A stretch of 64,000 nt of DNA from the NCBI GenBank assembly GCA_022447065.1, contig JAKUUM010000001.1, positions 124,001 through 188,000 of the forward strand. The letters are read 5' to 3'. The translations under genes were made by a program, and so were the position numbers. Every line of letters starts with the position of its first letter. Position 1 is the stretch's first letter. The notes below the pieces were generated by a model that ran no database searches, had not been told where the DNA came from, and was given only the letters and a program-made list of their open reading frames with translations. Origin of the DNA: SAR86 cluster bacterium (GTDB taxonomy: Bacteria > Pseudomonadota > Gammaproteobacteria > Magnimaribacterales > Magnimaribacteraceae). Of this stretch, positions 44,892 through 53,132 are shown piece after piece.

Positions 44892-45207
44892 CAGGGTAAG
44901 AGACCTTGTTTTATCTAGCTTGGATGAACTTAAGGCAGTTAATCCTGTCACTATTAATGTAAAAAAAATAAGTAATTTTACAGACTACATGATGATTGCG
45001 AGTGGTACTTCTAGTAGGCATATTCAATCCATTGGAGAAAAGGTTCTGGAAGATCTTAAAAGTAAGAAAATTAAACCTTTAGGCGTGGAAGGCCAAGGAA
45101 GTGAAGAGTGGCTACTGATAGATCTTGGAGATGTTGTTCTTCATCTAATGTCTACAAATGCCAGAACATTTTATGATCTAGAAAGTCTTTGGGATCCAGA
45201 TTTATAG
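44869..45207 (+). CDS. rsfS: ribosomal silencing factor RsfS (YbeB)
   Basis: 112 residues. It binds uL14 on the 50S subunit and blocks subunit joining when nutrients are low. The family signature is clear in NVKKISNFTDYMMIASGTSSRHIQSIGE and EGQGSEEWLLIDLGDVVLHLM. The start lies inside nadD, and rlmH begins 3 bp after its stop, the standard gene order. Confidence 0.96.
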   Translation: MIQKIYPSRVRDLVLSSLDELKAVNPVTINVKKISNFTDYMMIASGTSSRHIQSIGEKVLEDLKSKKIKPLGVEGQGSEEWLLIDLGDVVLHLMSTNARTFYDLESLWDPDL

Positions 45208-45209
45208 CA

Positions 45210-45678
45210 ATGAGATTCCATATCTTAGCAGTCGATAGTAAAAGACCTGTCTGGTCGAGAAAAGCTTTTGGACATTATCACCATAGATTTGATCGGAGTG
45301 TCCAGGTTGAGTGGTCAGGTATTCAACCTGAAAAGAATTATAAATCATTAATTAAAAAAACTATTATTAACAAGGAAAGCTTAAAACTTATTAATTCAGT
45401 TAAAGATGGTGAGATTATTGTTTCTCTGGATAAGCATGGATCAAATTGGAACACCTTTAAGTTTGAAGAAAAGTTTGATCAGTGGATATCTTCTTCGACT
45501 AATGTTTAACTTTCTTATCGAGGGCCCTGAAGGCTTAAACTCAGAATGTTTTAAGCTTTATCAAGAAGTATGGTCACCTTATTCTTTAACTTTTCCTCAC
45601 ACCATAGTCCCTGTGTTTATTATTGAGCAACTTTATAGAGTTTGGTTAATTGGCAAGAGTCACCCTTACCACTGGTAG
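45210..45678 (+). pseudogene. rlmH: rlmH (23S rRNA pseudouridine-1915 methyltransferase) split by a +1 frameshift
   Basis: ATG 45210 starts the RlmH N-terminus (MRFHILAVDSKRPVW...); the frame ends at a TAA at 45508-45510, directly after SSSTNV. In the next frame NFLIEGPEGLNSECF...SLTFPHTIVP...LYRVWLIGKSHPYHW continues to TAG 45678 and supplies the SAM-binding GPEG and C-terminal HPYH signatures. Without one T of GTTTAAC, at 45505-45508, the two parts join into a 155-residue protein, exactly the E. coli RlmH length, with no gap. The break is a sequencing error, a real inactivating insertion, or a +1 slippage site of the kind seen in prfB. RlmH methylates pseudouridine 1915 in helix 69. Confidence 0.9.
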
Positions 45679-45681
45679 AAC

Positions 45682-47526
45682 ATGTCTGAGATATTAAACT
45701 TTGGTAGAGAAAATTTAGCCTTTAAACAACTAAGAAAAAGATCTGCATTTTTATTTCTTTTGATAGCTTTATTTGGGTCAATAACTTTTTTTCAAATTAT
45801 TAAATTAACAATCTTAGACTCAAATCTTTATACAACAAAGTCCGATGAAAACAGAATAATACGTATCCCAATTTATCCTTCCAGAGGACTAATAAAGCTT
45901 TCCAATGGTGAAATCGTTGTGGAAAATATCGTCACACAAGCATTAACTATTGTACCAAATAAGACTTCAGATCTTGAACTGACTTTAGAGGAGTTAAAAC
46001 AAAATTTAGGCTTAAAAGATGAAGAATTATTAACTTTTAAGAGAAAACTAAGTAAAACAAAGTATAAATATGACAGTATCGTAATTGTTGAAAATCTAAC
46101 CAAAGAACAAATTGCTAGATTTTCTGTAGAAAAAGAGAAATGGCCTTCGGTGTCTATAAAAGCTCAACTAATGAGGTTTAATCTCTTAGGCCCTATCTTT
46201 TCTCATGTAACCGGTTATGTTGGTCTTGTCAGTCCAGAAGAAATTGATGAAAGTGAAGATTTTTCCTATCCGTTTACTTCCCAAATTGGAAAAACTGGAG
46301 TGGAGAAATTTTATGAGGGAACACTTAGGGGGGGAGAAGGTTTTAGAACTATAGAAATAGATGCTTATGGCAAAGAGGTTAGAGAATTAGCTAGATTCAT
46401 TCCTGAGCAAGGAAAAGATATTTATCTGAGTTTAGATAAAGAGTTACAAGTTTTAGCCAGAAATGAGTTGGCGGGTAGAAAAGGAGCAGTGGTGGCTCTG
46501 GATCCAAATACTGGTTTGATTAAAGCTCTTGTCAGTTCTCCTGATTTCAGCCCAAACATATTAAATAAAACTGAAACTGGAAAAGTTGAAAACATTTTAA
46601 TTGATTCACAAAGTCCACTTTTTAATAGAGCTATATCAGGCAATTATCCTCCCGCTTCAACTCTTAAACCTTTTATAGGTCTCTTAGGAGTAAAAGAAAA
46701 AAAAATTAATTGGACTACAACCATTGAAGATCAAGGTTTTTTTCAGATTGATGGTAAGGGTAGAAAATACAGAGGCTGGAAAGAGGATGGTCATGGAACA
46801 GTTAACTTAAGCAAATCTATCATTGAATCCTCTGATGTCTTTTTTTACCACTTAGCCACGCAACTAACAGTAGATAGTATTTCAAATTTTCTTAAACAGT
46901 TTGGATTTGGTCGTAAGACAGGAGTAGATTTGTCTTCAGAAACTGAAGGCCTACTACCTGACAGAAAATGGAAATTAGGAGCTATTGGAGAATCTTGGTT
47001 TGTCGGAGATACAATTAACATTAGTATTGGTCAGGGATACATAAGCTGCAGTCCTTTACAACTTGCCGTGGCCGTTTCTTCTATTGCTACTAAAGGCAAA
47101 GTATATCGGCCCAGAGTTGTAGCGAAAATAGAGGATCAATTCACAGAAAAACAAGTCATCTATCACTTGAATCAAATAGAAAAGAGCCACTGGGAAAAAC
47201 TAGAAAATTCAATGGTTTCAGTTATCTCCCACTGGAAAGGGACAGCGCACAACTTAACAGAATTTGGGCAAGAAACGATAGCAGGAAAGACAGGCACGGC
47301 TCAAATCAAAAGCCTTACAGATGCAGAACTTACTGTTAAAGAAGAGTATGAAGATATAAGGTTAGAAGAACGAAATAGGGACCACGCACTTTTTGTAGGC
47401 TATGGACCTCTTCCTGATCCTGAATTAACAGTTGTAGTTATAGTAGAAAACGGAGAATCTGGGAGTACAGTTGCAGCACCTATAGCTCAGAGACTAATTG
47501 ACTTTTATGCGGATAGAGAAGATTAA
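45682..47526 (+). CDS. mrdA: penicillin-binding protein 2, rod-shape transpeptidase
   Basis: 614 residues, as usual. An N-terminal cytoplasmic tail and one membrane helix (about residues 24-44) precede the PBP dimerisation (pedestal) domain and the transpeptidase domain. Active-site motifs are S-x-x-K in PPASTLKPFIG, S-x-D in IIESSDVFFYH and K-T-G-T in AGKTGTAQIK. It crosslinks lateral-wall peptidoglycan with RodA. It lies 3 bp after rlmH and is immediately followed by mrdB. Confidence 0.97.
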   Translation: MSEILNFGRENLAFKQLRKRSAFLFLLIALFGSITFFQIIKLTILDSNLYTTKSDENRIIRIPIYPSRGLIKLSNGEIVVENIVTQALTIVPNKTSDLELTLEELKQNLGLKDEELLTFKRKLSKTKYKYDSIVIVENLTKEQIARFSVEKEKWPSVSIKAQLMRFNLLGPIFSHVTGYVGLVSPEEIDESEDFSYPFTSQIGKTGVEKFYEGTLRGGEGFRTIEIDAYGKEVRELARFIPEQGKDIYLSLDKELQVLARNELAGRKGAVVALDPNTGLIKALVSSPDFSPNILNKTETGKVENILIDSQSPLFNRAISGNYPPASTLKPFIGLLGVKEKKINWTTTIEDQGFFQIDGKGRKYRGWKEDGHGTVNLSKSIIESSDVFFYHLATQLTVDSISNFLKQFGFGRKTGVDLSSETEGLLPDRKWKLGAIGESWFVGDTINISIGQGYISCSPLQLAVAVSSIATKGKVYRPRVVAKIEDQFTEKQVIYHLNQIEKSHWEKLENSMVSVISHWKGTAHNLTEFGQETIAGKTGTAQIKSLTDAELTVKEEYEDIRLEERNRDHALFVGYGPLPDPELTVVVIVENGESGSTVAAPIAQRLIDFYADRED

Positions 47527-48654
47527 ATGTCTGAAAAAGCTCCTCTAGGTTACCAACTCAACACCACACTGGGTAAGAGTAAATTAACTTTAATAAAATT
47601 ATTTATAGATCCTATATTAGTTTTGTCAATTTTAGCCTTACTTGTTTTTGGTCTTTTTGTTCTTTATAGCGCCAGCGGTCAATCAACGAGTATGTTGCAA
47701 AAACAAGCACTTTATGTAGTTTTTGGTTTAGTAATGATGTTCTTTATTTCCAGGCTTGATCAAACTGTCTACAAGAGTTTTTTAATGCATTTATTCTGGA
47801 TAGGTCTAATTCTTTTGTTATGGGTTCTTATCTTTCCAGCAGAAGGATACAAAGCGGATCGATGGATTGATTTAGGGTTTATAAATTTTCAACCTTCTGA
47901 AGTTTTAAGGCTTCTTTTACCTTTAGCAGCAGCTTCCTATTTAACACGCGGCCACAGAAAACTGGCCCTTAAAGATTGGCTTATTACCCTATCTGCTATT
48001 TTCTTGTGTAGCTTCCTTATATACAAACAACCAGATTTAGGAACTGCCTTAATTGTATTGGCTTCCGGTTGTATACCTGTTCTTTTAGCTGGATTCCCCT
48101 TAATAATTTTATTAGTGTTTTTGATCCTAATTGGAGCGACTTCTCCATTCATTTGGGCCAATTTATCTCCCTATATGCAGCAACGAGTGATTACTTTATT
48201 TAATCCAGAATCAGATCTCCTTGGAGCTGGATGGAATATTTCTCAATCGAAGACTGCAATTGGCTCTGGTGGCATCTCAGGAAAAGGGTATTTAAATGGA
48301 ACTCAAAGTCAATTAGACTTTGTACCTGAAGGCCATTCCGATTTTATCTTTTCTGTCATAGGCGAAGAGTTTGGATTCTTAGGAATCTTTCTTCTTTTTT
48401 TAATATATAGCCTATTATTGTTTCGAGTTTTTAGCATTGCATTTAATTCAAGCACTGAATTTTCTAGATTGGCAGCTACCTCAATTGGGTTTATTTTTCT
48501 TTTATACATTCTAATTAATGTTTCAATGACAGTGGGAACGCTTCCTGTTGTTGGAGTACCTCTTCCTTTAATCAGCCAGGGTGGTACTGCAATCGTTATT
48601 CATTTAGTGGCTTTTGGGTTTGTTTTATCAATGAAAAAGAGACAAACTTGGTAA
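47527..48654 (+). CDS. mrdB: RodA, SEDS peptidoglycan glycosyltransferase
   Basis: 375 residues with about ten membrane helices. The SEDS-family signatures are present: LFVLYSASGQS, DRWIDLGFINFQPSEVLRLLLPLA, QPDLGTALIVLASG, QSKTAIGSGGISGKG, QLDFVPEGHSDFIFSVIGEE and PVVGVPLPLISQGG. It polymerises lipid II for cell elongation with PBP2. The start codon directly follows the mrdA stop. Confidence 0.97.
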   Translation: MSEKAPLGYQLNTTLGKSKLTLIKLFIDPILVLSILALLVFGLFVLYSASGQSTSMLQKQALYVVFGLVMMFFISRLDQTVYKSFLMHLFWIGLILLLWVLIFPAEGYKADRWIDLGFINFQPSEVLRLLLPLAAASYLTRGHRKLALKDWLITLSAIFLCSFLIYKQPDLGTALIVLASGCIPVLLAGFPLIILLVFLILIGATSPFIWANLSPYMQQRVITLFNPESDLLGAGWNISQSKTAIGSGGISGKGYLNGTQSQLDFVPEGHSDFIFSVIGEEFGFLGIFLLFLIYSLLLFRVFSIAFNSSTEFSRLAATSIGFIFLLYILINVSMTVGTLPVVGVPLPLISQGGTAIVIHLVAFGFVLSMKKRQTW

Positions 48655-48658
48655 AGAA

Positions 48659-49642
48659 ATGAAGTTAATCAAAATTACTTTAATCATTTTATCTTTTTTA
48701 CTTTTATTTAACCTAAAAGCTAATGATTTAGTCGGCTATCAGAACAGGCCTGAGGTCATTGAATTCATTGATATGATGCACAGAAAACATGGATTGGATA
48801 AAGGTGTTCTTAGTAATTTATTCTCAGAAGTAAATTTTCAAGAAAAGGTAATCAGGATAATGAATAGACAACCAGAGGCAACTATGAGTTGGTCTAAGTA
48901 CAAAGCCATGATGGTTACGCAAGATAGAATTAATTCTGGAAAAGCCTTTATTAATAATTTCAAGGTAGATCTAAAACGTGCTGAAGATATATATGGAGTC
49001 CCTGCTGAAATAATTGCCTCGATTATAGGTATTGAAACAAAGTACGGGAAAGTTACAGGTAATATTAGAGTTCTAGATTCACTCAGCACCTTGTCATTCG
49101 ATTATCCTCGCAGAGCAAAATTTTTTAAAATCCAACTTGAAGAATTTTTGTTACTTGCTGAAGAAGAAGATCTAGACGCCTCAAAGGTAAAAGGATCTAT
49201 AGCTGGAGCTATGGGCTATGGTCAGTTTATGCCAGATAGTTATAGAAATTACGCGGTTGATTTTGACTTTGATGGTAAAAGAGATATTTTAGACAATCCA
49301 GTTGATGCAATAGGTAGTGTAGCGAATTTCTTAAACCAAAAAGGGAAATGGGAACCGAATACTAAGATCGTTATAAAAGCAGAACTCATTGGAGAAAGGC
49401 CCAATCTTAAATCTGCTTTCACACCGTATGTTATGGTTTCCAACCTAGAGTCTTTAGGCCTGAAGCCAGTTCTTAAAGTGCAAGGTCGCATTAAAGTGGT
49501 CCCTATAGAATTGGAAAATCAAGAAGGGTATGAATATTGGTTGGGATTAAGAAATTATCAATCCTTATCAAGATATAATAGAAGCAAGCTCTACGTTATG
49601 GCCGTGTATGAATTTAGTGAATCCTTAGCTGAATTTTTTTAG
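48659..49642 (+). CDS. mltB: membrane-bound lytic murein transglycosylase B
   Basis: 327 residues with an N-terminal signal (residues 1-21, LLLFNLKANDLVG). It cleaves the glycan strand to the 1,6-anhydro product; the catalytic Glu is in IASIIGIETKYGKVTGN, and GAMGYGQFMPDSYRNYAVD forms the active-site floor. No clear lipobox cysteine is present, so it may be soluble or loosely attached (SltB-like) despite the MltB fold. It is 4 bp from mrdB. rlpA, usual between mrdB and dacA, is missing here. Confidence 0.93.
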   Translation: MKLIKITLIILSFLLLFNLKANDLVGYQNRPEVIEFIDMMHRKHGLDKGVLSNLFSEVNFQEKVIRIMNRQPEATMSWSKYKAMMVTQDRINSGKAFINNFKVDLKRAEDIYGVPAEIIASIIGIETKYGKVTGNIRVLDSLSTLSFDYPRRAKFFKIQLEEFLLLAEEEDLDASKVKGSIAGAMGYGQFMPDSYRNYAVDFDFDGKRDILDNPVDAIGSVANFLNQKGKWEPNTKIVIKAELIGERPNLKSAFTPYVMVSNLESLGLKPVLKVQGRIKVVPIELENQEGYEYWLGLRNYQSLSRYNRSKLYVMAVYEFSESLAEFF

Positions 49643-49653
49643 TAAAGATAAAA

Positions 49654-50811
49654 ATGATTAGAAAAATATTTTATTTTTATTTAGCCCTCTTCCTATCTTC
49701 TTTTCTGACAGGGAGTGAGAGCTTCATACCAGACCCTCCCTCACTTAGCACCTCAAATTATATTTTGATTGACTCTACTACAAGTAGGATTCTGGCTCAG
49801 AAGAATGCTGATGAAAGAATCGAACCTGCAAGTATTACTAAAATAATGACTGGTTATGTCGTTTCAGATCAAGTACATCAGGGATTCATTGATTTAAATG
49901 ATGAAGTATTCGTAAGTGAAAATTGTTGGAGGAAAGGTGGCTCAAGGATGTTTATTGAAGAAGGGTCTGCAGTGATCTTATTGGATTTGATCAAGGGTAT
50001 GGTGATCCAGTCTGGAAATGATGCAAGTTGTGCTATAGCAGAACATGTAGCAGGCTCTGAAGAAAATTTTGTTGATCTCATGATGAGATACGCAGAAAAA
50101 ATGGGTTTAAGCAACACAAACTTTGTTAACCCAACCGGATGGCCAGATGAAAATCATTATTCTTCGGCAAGAGATATTGCTCAGATTTCTGCTGCTTTAA
50201 TAAGAGACTTTCCAGACCACTACTCTATTTATAAAGAGAAATGGTTTACCTACAATGACATTAAACAAAGAAATCGAAATGCACTTCTTTGGCAAGATGA
50301 TTCAATAGATGGACTCAAAACTGGTCATACTGAAACAGCTGGGTATTGCCTAGTTTCTTCAGGAAAAAGAGATGATACTAGGTTAATTTCGGTCACTCTA
50401 AAAAGTAATTCAGAAAAGAGTCGGCTTACTGACACCAGAAGGCTTTTAGATTATGGTTTTAGATACTTCAGAACAAAAAAATTGGTATCCAAAGGTCAGA
50501 AGGTAAAAGAAGAACAGGTCTGGGGAGGTGAAAAAGAGTCGGTCCTTATTGCTCCCTCTAAAGACTTCTATTTAACTCTTCCTTTAAGGGACTTTAAGAA
50601 GCTCGAGCCACTGATAATGTTAAATGATTATCTACAAGCTCCATTATCTGAGGGTCAAGTAGTTGGAAAAATGTTATTTAAGTTAGGAGAAGAAGATGTT
50701 GGATCCATTGATCTGATTACCTTAGAGGAAATTAAAGTTCAGGGAATATTTAGAAAGGCTTGGTCAAATATTAAACTTCTGGTTTACAGGTTCTTGATGG
50801 AAGAGGATTAG
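49654..50811 (+). CDS. dacA: D-alanyl-D-alanine carboxypeptidase (PBP5/6 family)
   Basis: 385 residues with a signal peptide (residues 1-20). It trims the terminal D-Ala from peptidoglycan stems. Active-site motifs are S60-x-x-K63 (EPASITKIMTG), SGN in VIQSGNDASCAIAE and KTG in DGLKTGHTETAGYC. The C-terminal beta domain and an amphipathic C-terminus (RKAWSNIKLLVYRFLME) that anchors it to the inner membrane are retained. The aminotransferase gene follows after 9 bp. Confidence 0.96.
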   Translation: MIRKIFYFYLALFLSSFLTGSESFIPDPPSLSTSNYILIDSTTSRILAQKNADERIEPASITKIMTGYVVSDQVHQGFIDLNDEVFVSENCWRKGGSRMFIEEGSAVILLDLIKGMVIQSGNDASCAIAEHVAGSEENFVDLMMRYAEKMGLSNTNFVNPTGWPDENHYSSARDIAQISAALIRDFPDHYSIYKEKWFTYNDIKQRNRNALLWQDDSIDGLKTGHTETAGYCLVSSGKRDDTRLISVTLKSNSEKSRLTDTRRLLDYGFRYFRTKKLVSKGQKVKEEQVWGGEKESVLIAPSKDFYLTLPLRDFKKLEPLIMLNDYLQAPLSEGQVVGKMLFKLGEEDVGSIDLITLEEIKVQGIFRKAWSNIKLLVYRFLMEED

Positions 50812-50820
50812 GCTTTCATT

Positions 50821-51660
50821 ATGAGTTGGACTTATTTAAATGATATTTTTATTCCCAAAGAAGAAGTAAGAATTTCTCCTTTCGACAGAGGGTTTCTCTT
50901 TGGCGATGGTGTTTATGAAGTCATTCCAGTTTATGAATCTAAAGCTTTTCTTCTAAAAGATCATATATCTAGATTAGAACGTTCTCTTCTTCAGACAGGC
51001 ATCAACAAACCTAAGGCTTGGAATGATATTCCTCAAATCATAGATAAGTTAATAAAGAAAAACCTTTTTCTTAATCAAGTGGTTTATTTGCAAGTAACTA
51101 GAGGGGAAGATGTTGAGCGAAGCCACATTCCAGATCCTTCAATTGCTCCCACTTTATTTCTTAGTTCATCGGAATTGTCCATTAATCCCTATAGGTTAAA
51201 CCCAGATAAACCAGGCTTGGATGTAAAAATTATAGAAGATCCAAGGTGGGAGAGGTGTGATGTTAAAGCCATAACACTCCTTTCTAATATTATCGCTTTA
51301 AGGGAAGCAAGCATTGAGGGTAAAGATGATGTTATATTTTGTATTAAAGGAAAAGTAACAGAAGGAGCCACCAGTAATGTATTTGCAGTTTTCGATAATT
51401 CTGTTTTAACTACTCCTGAATCCAATCAGATTCTTTCAGGTATAACACGTAAACACGTCCTGTCTTTGTTAGGGTCTAAGGGTATAGAAACTTTAGAAAA
51501 GGATTTGTCAATTCAAAATCTTTATGAAGCAGATGAAGTGTGGATGACGAGTTCAACAAAAGAAATACAACCTGTTAAAAAAATTGATGATAAGGAACTT
51601 CCCAGTAAATCCCCAAAAGATTCTTTATGGTTTGATCTTTTATCTTCTTACCTAATTTAG
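50821..51660 (+). CDS. dat: D-amino-acid aminotransferase (fold-type IV PLP enzyme)
   Basis: 279 residues. It interconverts D-alanine and D-glutamate through their keto acids. The N-terminal DRGFLFGDGVYEVIPVY motif, PLP lysine K149 in CDVKAITLLSNI and EGATSNVFAVFDN are characteristic of Dat. Substrates fit the neighbourhood: D-Ala is released by the DacA encoded just upstream, so the pair could recycle it. Its stop is 1 bp from the stop of the convergent holA gene. ybeD and lipB, which commonly follow dacA, are not here. Confidence 0.92.
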   Translation: MSWTYLNDIFIPKEEVRISPFDRGFLFGDGVYEVIPVYESKAFLLKDHISRLERSLLQTGINKPKAWNDIPQIIDKLIKKNLFLNQVVYLQVTRGEDVERSHIPDPSIAPTLFLSSSELSINPYRLNPDKPGLDVKIIEDPRWERCDVKAITLLSNIIALREASIEGKDDVIFCIKGKVTEGATSNVFAVFDNSVLTTPESNQILSGITRKHVLSLLGSKGIETLEKDLSIQNLYEADEVWMTSSTKEIQPVKKIDDKELPSKSPKDSLWFDLLSSYLI

Positions 51661-51661
51661 C

Positions 51662-52633
51662 CTAGAAGGTTAAGGTTAGTTCTCTTATTCCTAACCAGGG
51701 ATTTTGCTTTATAAAACCTTTAATTGAAGAGTCTATTTCAGCAATTTTTTTAAACGCCTTAAGTATTCTAGTTTCACTAATTTCTTTAGAGCATTTTTCA
51801 AGTGAATTTAGATATTTCCTTGGACCCCAGATTCCTTTTGTCGATCCCGTTTTAACAACTTTGAAAAGGTTGCTTAATTCTCTTGCTAGGGCCCAAATGA
51901 TCAATGTTTCAGGCGTTCCCTCAGCTTTAAGTAATTCTAGTACTTTAACAGCTTTTTTTGAGTTTCCTGTGACAAAGGCATTAGAGAAATCAAAAATACT
52001 GTACTTGGAAGAATTCGTAATATTTTCTTTCATTCTCTTTAGGTCTATTTTTTGGGAAGGGTAAATTAAAGATAATTTTTTTATTTCTTGCATAGTTGCC
52101 ATTAAATTACCTTCTGTCTTCTCAACCAGTAATTGGGCAGCTTCTTTTAAAATACTTATATCTAACTCTTTTCCTTTTTTCTCTATCCAAGACAATAATC
52201 CACTGGGAGAAAGAGGCTCTAAGGATAATAAAATTCCAGTTTTTTCAAGTGCTTTAGCCCAAGCTGAAGAATGACTTTTTTTATCAAGATTTTCTCCTAT
52301 TACTATTAGAAGTACGTTTGGGTCTGGATCTTTTGCGTACTCTTTAAGAGCTTTGGCGCCTTTAATCCCAGGACCTTGTTCCAATAGTTTAACTTCAATA
52401 ATTTTTCTTGTTCCAAATAGATCTAAATTTTCTGAATTTGAGGACAGGAAATCCCAGTTTGTTCCAGTCCCAATAATATATGATTTTTTTTCAGTGAAAT
52501 TCTCAGATTTAGCCTTAGAATAGATTTTATCTAAGCTTTCCTCTATCAAAACACACTCGCTAGACAGAATGACATAAACATTTTGCAGTTCTCTGTAAAG
52601 GGAATCTTGAAAATTTATTTCAGATATTTTCAT
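51662..52633 (-). CDS. holA: DNA polymerase III delta subunit
   Basis: 323 residues. It opens the beta clamp as part of the clamp loader. The sequence is divergent but follows the HolA plan: an N-terminal domain starting MKISEINFQDSLYRELQNVYVIL, a middle AAA+-like lid with KEYAKDPDPNVLLIVIGENLDKKS and the helical collar (IFDFSNAFVTGNSKKAVKVLELLKAEG). Its start overlaps the lptE stop by 14 bp, and position after leuS-lptE is the usual gammaproteobacterial order, which supports the assignment. Confidence 0.9.
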   Translation of the reverse strand: MKISEINFQDSLYRELQNVYVILSSECVLIEESLDKIYSKAKSENFTEKKSYIIGTGTNWDFLSSNSENLDLFGTRKIIEVKLLEQGPGIKGAKALKEYAKDPDPNVLLIVIGENLDKKSHSSAWAKALEKTGILLSLEPLSPSGLLSWIEKKGKELDISILKEAAQLLVEKTEGNLMATMQEIKKLSLIYPSQKIDLKRMKENITNSSKYSIFDFSNAFVTGNSKKAVKVLELLKAEGTPETLIIWALARELSNLFKVVKTGSTKGIWGPRKYLNSLEKCSKEISETRILKAFKKIAEIDSSIKGFIKQNPWLGIRELTLTF

Positions 52634-53132
52634 TCGGTAGATTTATCAAGGAAAAATTAATTCTATTGACTGCATTTGTAAAGAAGTTTTGTTTCAGTCT
52701 CTTTTCAACTTCTTCAATAGCTAGAATTCTTGACTCATCAAAAGAATAATTACTGCTGTCTTTTATTTCTAAAACTATTTCTTCTTTTTGACCTTTTAAA
52801 GTAAAACCAATTTTCAATAAATACTCTATTCTTGCTTCTTTGGTCCTAGCTCCTGTTCCTAAAGCCGCTGAATATCTTGTTACGGTATGATCTAAGATTT
52901 TAATTGTAAGATCAGAATCTTCTCCAATCTTATTTAGATAAAGCTTCTTTACCCTTGCTTGTTTTTGAAGAGTGTTTATAAAACTTAAATTGAGAGAATT
53001 ATTTTCATATGAAATGGACACTATTTGATTGTTCAAACCTTTGTAGCCATCCCTTAACTTGTAATTGCATCCTGACAATAAAAGAATAATAAGAAAATAA
53101 GAAAATAAATTGGTCTTATTTACTAATTTCAT
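52620..53132 (-). CDS. lptE: LPS-assembly lipoprotein LptE
   Basis: 170 residues. The lipoprotein signal ends in LLLSGCNYKLRDGYKG, the expected G-C-x-[YF]-x-L-R motif after the lipidated Cys. LptE plugs the LptD barrel and helps to insert LPS in the outer leaflet. Sequence conservation in the family is low; gene order (leuS-lptE-holA) is the main support. It overlaps leuS by 4 bp and holA by 14 bp. Confidence 0.9.
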   Translation of the reverse strand: MKLVNKTNLFSYFLIILLLSGCNYKLRDGYKGLNNQIVSISYENNSLNLSFINTLQKQARVKKLYLNKIGEDSDLTIKILDHTVTRYSAALGTGARTKEARIEYLLKIGFTLKGQKEEIVLEIKDSSNYSFDESRILAIEEVEKRLKQNFFTNAVNRINFSLINLPNENI

